Source: Okapia johnstoni (taxonomy: Eukaryota; Chordata; Mammalia; Artiodactyla; Giraffidae). Taken from it: a stretch of DNA of 64,000 bases. The notes under the pieces are model-generated. The model did no database searches. It saw only the letters and a list, made by a program, of their open reading frames with translations, and was not told where the DNA came from. The translations under genes were made by a program, and so were the position numbers. Location: NCBI GenBank assembly GCA_024291935.2, contig CM044320.1:47744001-47808000 (forward strand), in the 5' to 3' direction. Below, in pieces: positions 56,222-64,000 of the stretch (its first letter is position 1; every line of letters starts with the position of its first letter).

Positions 56222-57350
56222 ATCTGAGAGTGGTAATGACCAGTAATAGTTTAGAATTGATCAAGGACATGAGGATTTGAAATAAATAAATAAATAAAAC
56301 ATTTTCTTGGAGTTGTCTTGAATATTCTTACTGCAAACTACTTTTCTGGGCTGTATACCGAATCTGCGTGTCAGTTCATTTGTGCCTCCTTGACAACTGA
56401 AGTCAAGGTCTGATGCTTGGCAGAAATAATTTGAGCAGCATGCCACTCACTCTACTCTCTGCTGCCACAGTGATTCTAGTCCTTGTGCAAATCTACCCTA
56501 AGCAACTAGGGACCATAACTAGGGAAATTGAGTTCCTTAAAAAGCAAAGGGAATGGAGTTGCCAAAAGAGTTTCTAGGAGGATATGCTTGGAATTTGGGA
56601 TTTTTGATTTGTGTTTCTACAAACCCTGGGCAAGCTGCCCTACTAAAATTACCATTACATTGAATTTATGACCAAGTAATGGTACATTTCTCTCATTGAA
56701 GACAGATCTTCTCTATCTGTCTGGGCTCAAGCATGACCTGTGTGGGAAAACAATAAATCAGCACTCTTGCACAGCTCTTTTGTGTGCCTTGGGGGTAGAA
56801 GGGGGATGCCAAAGTAGTTAAGGTCAGCTTTGTGACTTGTGTCCCAGGAGGGCAGAAAAATCAGTTTGAGGATTTGCTAAAGGATCAACAAAATAATTGA
56901 TAACCAGTGCACTGGCATGATTCTGCAGTTGGAATGCCTTTGAAACTGTTCCCAAATGGCACAAGGATTAGGGAAGATTCTTGAACAGAGAATGAGTTAT
57001 GTGACCTGGGGGGCATACTTTAACTCTGCCATCGACCTGGGTGTCGTTGTGAAGGACACTTAACCTCAGTGACCTCCTCGTCTATGGAGCTGGAATGATG
57101 GCTGCAGCCCAGATGGAGCACACAAGGCATTGAGAGACGCCCCTAAGAGTGGCCAAGTATGTTTTGGGGCTTCCTCAAGTTTTGTTATTAAAATCAGAGA
57201 AACAAAAACAGATGACAATAAAACCTAGCTTCAATCCTCAATTCCAAATTATAGGATACCAACAACTTATATTCTTTGCTTGAATTTTCCAATGTTTCTA
57301 CACTTTCTAATTTCTGCCTAGAACAAACAATATGATTGTAATATTTAATA
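56222..57350. other. Unassigned sequence, possible MIR at 56985-57130
   Basis: gagttatgtgacctggggggcatactttaac and cttaacctcagtgacctcctcgtctatgg are reminiscent of a sense MIR core. A short (AATA)n lies at 56281-56298. Otherwise nothing is recognised. Confidence 0.4.
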
Positions 57351-57354
57351 TGTA

Positions 57355-57740
57355 TTATTTGAAACCTTGGCCCAGGCACTGGACTAAGCCTTTTTTTCTG
57401 TATTTCATGTCATCTTCACCACCTGGTGGCTCAGATGATAAAGAATCTTCCTCCAATGCAGGAGACCCAGGTTCGATCCCTGGGTGAGGAAGATTCCCTG
57501 GAGAAGATATTGGCTACCCACTTCTCTATTCTTGCCTGCCGAATTCAGTGGACAGAGGAGCCTGGCAGGCTATAGTCCACGGGGTCTCAAAGAGTCGGAC
57601 ACAACTGAGCAACTAACACTTTCACCACCACCCCATAAGGTGAGGACTTCTAGTTCTGTTTTGCAGATGAGAATCCTGTGGTTTATGGAATCCAGCCCAG
57701 TGATAGTATTAGGACTTGCACCCACATTGGACAGTTTCTA
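57355..57740 (-). repeat. MIR SINE, antisense, split by a Bov-tA
   Basis: Left: cccaggcactggactaagcc and catgtcatcttcacc. Right: ccccataaggtgaggacttctagttctgttttgcagatgag. The reverse-complement MIR order is restored when the SINE is removed. Confidence 0.82.
57424..57620 (+). repeat. Bov-tA SINE inserted in the MIR
   Basis: Sense copy from tggtggctcagatgataaag to gagcaactaacact, lacking the first bases of the head. TTCACCACC at 57415-57423 and 57621-57629 is an exact 9-bp target duplication. Confidence 0.96.
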
Positions 57741-57874
57741 AAGTGCATGCTGTTAGACACTAATTGGCTCTAACAATGGAAATAACAAATGATGGAGGAA
57801 GTCCTACTGTTAAAATTTTCAAATGTTAGATTAAAAGTTTATACTATGAAGTTGAATAATAGGTTGTTTGTTGC

Positions 57875-58620
57875 TGTTGTTCAGTCACTCAGTCGTGTCT
57901 GACTGTCTGAGACCCCACTGACTGCAGAACACTCGGCTTTCCTTTCCTTCACAATTTCCCGGAGCTTCCTCGAACTCATGTCCATTGAGTCGATGATGCC
58001 ATCCAACCATCTCATCTTCTGTCTCCTCATCTTCTTGTCCCCTTCTCCTCCTGCTTTCAGTCTTTCTCAGCATCAGGCTCTTTCCAATGAGTCAGTTCTT
58101 TGCATCAGGTGGCCAAAGTATTGGACTTCAACTTTAGCCTCAGTCCTTCCAATGCATATTCAGTGTTGATTTCCTTTAAGATTGACTGGTTTGATCTCCC
58201 TGCAGTCCAAGAAATTCTCAAGAGTCTTCTCCAACACCAAAACTTCTCCAAGTTTTGTTCCTTAAAACTTCAACAGTTTGAAAGCATCAGTTCTTTGGTG
58301 CTCAGCCTTCTTTATGGTCCAACTCTCACACGCATACATGACTACTAGAAAAACAATAGCTTTGACTAGACGGACTTTTGTTGGCAAAGTAATGTCTCTG
58401 CTTTTTAGTACAGTGGCTAGGTTTGTCATAGCTTTTCTTTCAAGGAGCAAGGGGCTTTTCATTTCATGGGTGCAGTCACCATTGACAGTGATTTTGGACG
58501 CCAAAAAAATAAAGTCTGTCACTGTTTCTATTGTTTTCCATCTATTTGCCATAAAGTGATGGGGCCAGATGCCACAATCTTAGTATTTTGAATGTTGAGT
58601 TTTAAGCAATTGTTTTTCAC
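57875..58620 (-). mobile_element. BovB LINE, 5'-truncated
   Basis: Antisense BovB with a 96-codon frame (58262-58552) that begins FIFLASKITVNGD and ends near CESWTIKKAEH, a small internal rearrangement at about 58230-58270 (aagttttgttccttaaaacttc), and a 3' end near 57880. It is more diverged than the other BovB copies. Confidence 0.92.
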
Positions 58621-59875
58621 TCAAGATTACTTGAGCGTACCCCTTTTCAATTACTGTCACTATCCATTCAATATCCACTAGAAATCCATTCAATAGCTAT
58701 TGCTTTCTCACCTAGAATTAACTGTAACTTCCTATCTGTTCTTAGAATATTAAAAGCAGAAGCATTTTCAAGATAAACACTTGACCTTCACTTTGTTCAG
58801 ATTGCTGGCTCCATTCTTTTAAAACCTTACACATTTTTTTTTAAATCTTACACATTTTATAGCTTCAAGTTATATCATAATATAAATTTTTTTACATTAT
58901 CAAGGATTTAATTATATGTTCCTTAAAACTTTATTCCCTTTGAGAACTTATATTTTATTTCAACCATTTCTGAAATAAATTATTATAAACTTTGCATGAC
59001 TCTGGGTCCTCTGGAGAATTCATGCTTTTAAGCTTACTGTAGCTATACAAAATAAATCCAGGCTTCTGTGCATTGTAGCTTTTGGCTCTGTATTTTAGCT
59101 CTCTCTCCTCCCATCATTGTAAACTGTTATTCCACATGCTGGCCTCGCTGCTTATAATATATCTTACTTTATAAATAATTGTCTGGATAAAGACCTGAAG
59201 GAAGATCCGTGTTTCTACTGTGGAGTAAAGTTCATTGGCTTTGTGACATGTATTTTCACATTATCATTTAGTTTACCTCTAAGTTCATAACAGTGTCCGC
59301 AATGGTTATGTCTGACCAAAGACGTAAGTTGAATGTGAGTGCAAGTTAGATTGCTTTTTACAAGTCATACATACATATATGGAAATATAAGTCATATGGA
59401 TGATGATGTAGGTATAGACATATAGATGGTATGCATGGGTATTTTAGCTTAGACTGTTTGCTGACCAGACATGATACTGTGAGAACCGTGAAAATAAGGG
59501 TTTTCTCTAAACTGGAGGCTGATTTTAAAAGTTTGATTTGAACCCAGAATTCAAGTTTAAACTTTACTTACCACCATGCTTATTTATACTACAATGCTTT
59601 ACACAGAAAATCACTCAATAAGTGCTAACTAAGGAAAATTATGCAAAAAGGAACTCAATGCTAAAATGTAGAATTGTTTGCTAATATCCTTTTACTTCCC
59701 AGATTCACATATGCTCCTCTTTGAACTTAACAGAGTTTGCAAAAGAACTTACATGTGTTAAAACTCTATCTTTAAGAGCATGAAAATAAGCCATAGAGTC
59801 AAATAAAAAATTCACAAATTATATATACAACAAATAACTGTTATCAAGAATATACATATGTTTGACAAACACTCA
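58621..59875. other. Unassigned AT-rich sequence
   Basis: No gene or clear repeat seen. Confidence 0.45.
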
Positions 59876-59879
59876 AAAT

Positions 59880-60590
59880 TCAATAATAAAAAATTGTACA
59901 GAAGATTTGGACAGATGCTTTACCAAAGAAGATACACTGATGAGAGATAAGCACATGAAAAGATTTTCAACAACATTAGGTTAGAGAAATGTGAATTTAA
60001 TTAGAATGGATAAAATTAAAAAGAATGACTATACAAAGTGTTGGTGAGAATATGGAAGAAATGGAGCTTTCATATATTCATATAAGGATTCATACATGAA
60101 TGTTTACAGCGAATTTATTCAAAATAGCTAAAATCTAGAAACAATTCAAACATTCATCATCAGGAGAATGGATAAATAGATTATAGTATATCCACATGGT
60201 GAAGAACTGCTCAGCAGCTAAAAGGAATGAACAATTGATACATGGACAACATGGCTGTATCTCAAAATAGTTATGCTGAGTTAAAGGGGCCAGAAAGAGG
60301 AAAGTCCATACTGTATGATTCCATTTATATAAAATTCTGGAAAATGTAAACTCATTTATAGTAACAGGAAACAGCTAACTCAATAGTTGCCTGGTGGCTG
60401 GGGTGAGTAAAGATGGAAGAGGGTGCTTACCAAAGACAACAAGGAAATTTGTAGGGATGAGGGGTGTGTTCACTATTTTGACCATGGCAGTGGTGTCATG
60501 GGTGTACAAGTATGTCAAAATTCTCAATTTGCATACTTTAAATTTATGCAATTTATGATTTGTCAATTACACCTCAATAAAGCTATGTGT
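59880..60590 (+). repeat. Old L1 3' end
   Basis: The order is acagaagatttggacagatgctttaccaaag, catgaaaagattttcaacaac, gaatggataaatagattatagtatatccacatgg, gtatgattccatttatataaaattc, and finally ttgtcaattacacctcaataaagct. This is an L1M/HAL1-type 3' region. Two Bov-tA copies are inserted in its very end, and its last bases and poly-A reappear at 61033-61072. Confidence 0.85.
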
Positions 60591-60594
60591 GTGC

Positions 60595-60790
60595 TTTCCT
60601 GGTGGCTCAGATAGTAGAGAATCTGCCTGAAATGCGAGAGACCTGGATTTGATCCCTGGTTTGGGAAGATTCCCTGCAGAAGGAAATGGCAACCCACTCC
60701 AGTATTCCTGCCTGGAGAATCCCACGGGCAGAGGAGACTGCTGGGCTACAGTACATGAAGTTGCAAAGAGTCGGACTGAGCGACTAACAC
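60595..60790 (+). repeat. Bov-tA SINE (younger of a nested pair)
   Basis: Sense copy with AAAGCTATGTGTGTGC at its left (60579-60594) and AAAGCTATGTGTGC at its right (60791-60804). The only difference is one GT unit. Confidence 0.95.
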
Positions 60791-60804
60791 AAAGCTATGT
60801 GTGC

Positions 60805-61032
60805 GTGAATGCTAAGTCGCTTCAGTCATGTCCAGCTCTTTGCGACCCTGTGGACTACAGCCTGCCAGGCTCCACTGTCCATGGGATTCTCCAGGCAGGA
60901 ATACTGGAGTGGGTTGCCATGCCCTCCTCCAGGGGATCTTCCCACTCCAGGGATGGAAACCATGTCTCTGTTTCTTATGTCTTCTGCACTGGCAGGTGGG
61001 TTCTTTACGACTAGTACCACCTGGGAAGCCCC
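60805..61032 (-). repeat. Bov-tA SINE (older of a nested pair)
   Basis: Antisense copy, gtgaatgctaagtcgcttcagtc to taccacctgggaagcccc. CAATAAAGCTAT at 60575-60586 and 61033-61044 flanks the whole pair. Confidence 0.93.
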
Positions 61033-61072
61033 CAATAAAGCTATTGCAAAGGGCAAAAAAAAAAAAAAAAGA
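61033..61072 (+). repeat. L1 terminal bases and poly-A
   Basis: caataaagctattgcaaagggc followed by a run of 16 A's is the end of the L1 interrupted at 60590. Confidence 0.8.
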
Positions 61073-61109
61073 ACATAGCAAACAAAATAAAGGGACTAAA
61101 AACAGATTC

Positions 61110-61437
61110 AGAAGGCTTCCCCAGTGGCTCAATGGTGGAGAATCCACCTGTCAGTGCCAGAGACACAGGTTCAATCCCTGTGCCTGGGAAGATTCCACAT
61201 TTTGTGGAGCAACTTAAGCCTATTCACTACAACTGTTGAGCCAGCACTCTAGAGCCTGAGAGCCATGACTATTGACCCTGGGCCCCCTAGAGCCCATGCT
61301 CCTCAACAAGAGACGCCACTGCCATGAGAAGCCTGCGCACCACAGCTAGAGTGTAGCCCTGCTCACCACAACTAGAGAAATCTGTGCAGCGATGAAGACC
61401 CAGCACAGCCGTAAATAAATAAAATGTTTTTAAAAGT
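61110..61437 (+). repeat. CHR-type SINE, long form
   Basis: Head ggcttccccagtggctcaatgg with B box GGTTCAATCCC. The body contains agcaacttaagcctattcac, catgctcctcaacaagagacgccactgc and cacaactagagaaatctgtgc. The tail is gtaaataaataaaatg. Confidence 0.9.
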
Positions 61438-62195
61438 CAGAATCAAAGTTTAGATCTCAAAGAAATTTAACAGATCAACCCATCTATTTATTCATTTTAT
61501 GGATGAAGCATTTGAGAGCAAGACAATGGTTACCCAATAAGTAGACTCAATTAGGGATACCAAAAGAACAAGAAATAAGCAAATTTGACAATTGGTCATT
61601 TGTTTTGAAATAGGCATCAAGTAATCAGATTGGAGAGAATCAGAATGTTGTTGTATTTGCTGACAGTTACATCTGGGGTCATGTTGTCATGATATGCTCA
61701 ATGTTTAGGGCTTCCAAGCATCTTAATCTTGCCATAGATTCAGAAATGTCAAATGACTGCATTGTTCTCATAGTAGGTGGCAGAGCAACAGCTTGTGCCT
61801 TTCAACTCTCATCTAAGGGCTTTGTCTTTTAGAGAAGGTTCATAGAGCTGGAAGAGAGGTCCATACCAGAAGAATTAGCAGTCACATGACTTGATGACCC
61901 CTAACCAGAAAGCAAAAGGAATTAAGCAAGTCATATATTTGCATCTCACTTGCCAAAAACACCTCTGCAGAAACTTCCATTGGTTAGTGTACTTGTTCCC
62001 TGCTTCACCTTGGGTTTTACCTGCTGTGGATTCCTGTCCGGAGAAGCCAGGCAAAGAGCAAGGAAACTTTTCATGAGGGAGCCATAGAAATACATCTATG
62101 GCCTCCAAAGGGATAACTGACAAGATAACAGGAAACATGGATAGGGAAGTTCTAGTAGAAGAATCTGCTAGCCTCTTCTCACAGCTGGAGGACTT
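61438..62195. other. Unassigned sequence
   Basis: Includes a faint antisense MIR-like stretch at 61475-61560 (attttatggatgaagcatttgagagc). The 113-codon minus frame at 61875-62216 has no recognisable domain. Confidence 0.35.
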
Positions 62196-62199
62196 ACCA

Positions 62200-62715
62200 G
62201 GTGTTCTAGGTTTCAATCACTATATAACAAGTCACCCCAAAACTTAGTGGCTTAAATAACAATCACTTATTTGGCATAAAGAATCTGTACTTTGCACTTT
62301 GGGCAGGTCCTGAGGGGAGCAGCTCATCTCTACTCCACATGGCCTGACTGGGGTTGAATGGTCCGCCTCCAGCAAAGCTGATTGATGCTGCCTATTAGTT
62401 TCTCTCCATGAGGGTCTCTCCATGAGAGAGGCTTAGGCTTTCTTAAAACATGGAGACTGGCTCCTAAGAGCAAGCATCCAAAGAGATAGGAAGCAAAAGT
62501 AACCAATTTCTTAAGATCTGGTCCTGGATCTTACTAGATCCAGTGCCAGTTTCCAAAGTCATATTTTAAGAAACTGGGACAGCAATACTTCTGCCATGTT
62601 CTATCAGCCAAGCAATCATAATCCATGAGGATTCAAGGTGAAGAGACAGATCTTCCACCACTAGAAGGAAGGAGTTTCAGTAACTTGGGGGGCTGCATTT
62701 TAAAATCAAGGTGCC
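62200..62715. repeat. Old interspersed repeat, family uncertain
   Basis: caagtcaccccaaaacttagtggcttaaataac opens the element. The order ggctcctaagagcaagcatccaaagagatagg, gccatgttctatcagccaagcaatc and gattcaaggtgaagagacagatc follows. I recognise it as a common mammalian interspersed repeat (MER/MLT class) but cannot name the subfamily. Confidence 0.55.
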
Positions 62716-64000
62716 ACACAATCACTACAGTTAAAAATTACCTGGACACTTTTATTAGTTTCTCATTAAGTCCTTTCTCCCCCATCAGAGAGTGAAGGGA
62801 TTTTTGTATTCACCTGGACCACAACTTCTCTCAGTATTATAAAAAGACCATTCTCTCCTGGCATGTGTGGTCTTGGCATCCAAATTGTTTTCTCACTTTA
62901 CAAGTAGAACTAGTAACATCACATTTTTAAATAACACTGGGAACAATCAACTTAAAAGCTCTCTTTAGACAGGGATTTGATCACACTATAGTGTCCCAAA
63001 CATACTAGACATTTTATGACAATGCAAACTGACATATGCCAAGTTGGCCCTACATAATTCTCCAATTCTTCTGGTAAACACTGATTTTCTCAATGTTTGG
63101 TGACAAGATAAGAGATACATAGAAGTTGTGACAGTTTCCTCTACCTCACCATTAGGCAGTAAGTATAGTGAAAGTAAATCTCAGACCAAATTCTGCCCTA
63201 TAGAAATATTTATTAGCAAGAAAACTGCAAAATAGTCACACAGACTATTCCAATGGGCTTGAAAAACTTCCTGCTCTCTACCTTTTCGGCACTCCAACAC
63301 GCTTTACAATAATACTCTAACAATATATCTAAAAAATAGCAAACCTACTAATTGGAGCAGGTGACAGAGTCTTGATTAAACAGGGAGAAAAAGAACAAAA
63401 TTTTAGACCCAGGCCATACTTTGAAGATGTTAGGCTTCTAGGTTTGTTAGGTCCTTCAGTTTCATTCCTTCAGGGACACCTTTAGCCTGATGCATATGTT
63501 GCCTCCCATTCACTTACTCCCCAAATTTTGTCAAACATCCTTTACATCAATCAACGAACCCTCTGGGGCAACATATGAAGAGCTCTGGGTCTGGATCCCT
63601 GAGCAGAGAACTGTAGGGGTCATAGTATTGTAGGAGAGCAGGTGGTACTGGCTGTGAACCTATTGTGCACATCCCTGAATTTCATAATCTTACACCAGTA
63701 GCTTGAAACTATCCATGGTGGGAATCTTTACACAAGAGAAATCAACGAATGCCAAAAATCAGGACTTCACCCCGCCCTAGGGCTAGTTGTTAGACATTTA
63801 CCAGCACATGACAATACCTGACTGCTCCTATGGTATGAATTAAAGTTAATTTACATCATACTATTTATATAGGATTATTTAAAAGTAACTTAGCAATAAC
63901 AAAATAATCAAATATTAATTGCTTAAATTAATTATTCCATACAGTTCTTAAATTCAAATAAATGCCTGTGTGTGTGTGTTTTGAGTGAGTGAGGAGTTGT
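62716..64000. other. Unassigned sequence to window end
   Basis: No gene or clear repeat. A short (TG)n at about 63966-63979 lies close to the window end. Confidence 0.4.

Overview
This is mammalian nuclear DNA from a ruminant, almost certainly a bovid. The evidence is the set of interspersed repeats: BovB LINE fragments, about twenty Bov-tA SINEs, Bov-A2 SINEs, cetartiodactyl CHR-type SINEs with (AATAA)n tails, artiodactyl L1 3' ends and a cattle-type mariner, all on a background of old mammalian MIR, L2, MER5, MER2 and MaLR/ERVL relics. Cattle, bison, sheep and goat cannot be separated from this sequence alone. Nothing is bacterial, and there is no operon, CRISPR array or functional protein-coding gene that I can support. 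The window reads as intergenic or deep intronic sequence. The long open frames are all explained by repeats or by a dead retrocopy.

Layout. Positions 1-13,300 are AT-rich and poor in young repeats: a few MIRs, two Bov-tA copies, one (TG)n and a tRNA-Ile-like remnant. Positions 13,300-20,000 are a dense nest of Bov-tA/Bov-A2, BovB 3' ends, L1 3' ends, a GC-rich block with 77-78 bp tandem units, and a mariner transposase relic split by a Bov-A2. Positions 20,000-26,700 are mostly unique, with MIRs, a 27-bp L1 micro-insertion and an 82-bp mariner MITE. Positions 26,700-32,420 hold a BovB with clear target-site duplications, old L1, MER5A copies, a CHR SINE and an L2. Positions 33,000-35,700 look like a decayed ERVL-type LTR element on the minus strand. 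Positions 37,000-43,900 are SINE-rich, with two tandem L1 3' ends and a MER2-like DNA transposon.

The most notable locus is 46,780-51,640. An old L2 is interrupted by a 4.3-kb composite flanked by an 8-bp duplication. It consists of a BovB reverse-transcriptase fragment (+), a full-length but dead CCT5 (TRiC/CCT epsilon) retrocopy (+), a BovB (-), and a second BovB 3' half (+) that carries its own Bov-tA. Positions 53,000-61,440 hold further nested insertions, including an LTR-like element with matching target duplications inside a CHR SINE. From 61,440 to the end I see one old repeat and otherwise nothing recognisable.

The genes do not work together as a system. What the window records well is an insertion chronology, and several of the insertion events can be read to the base.
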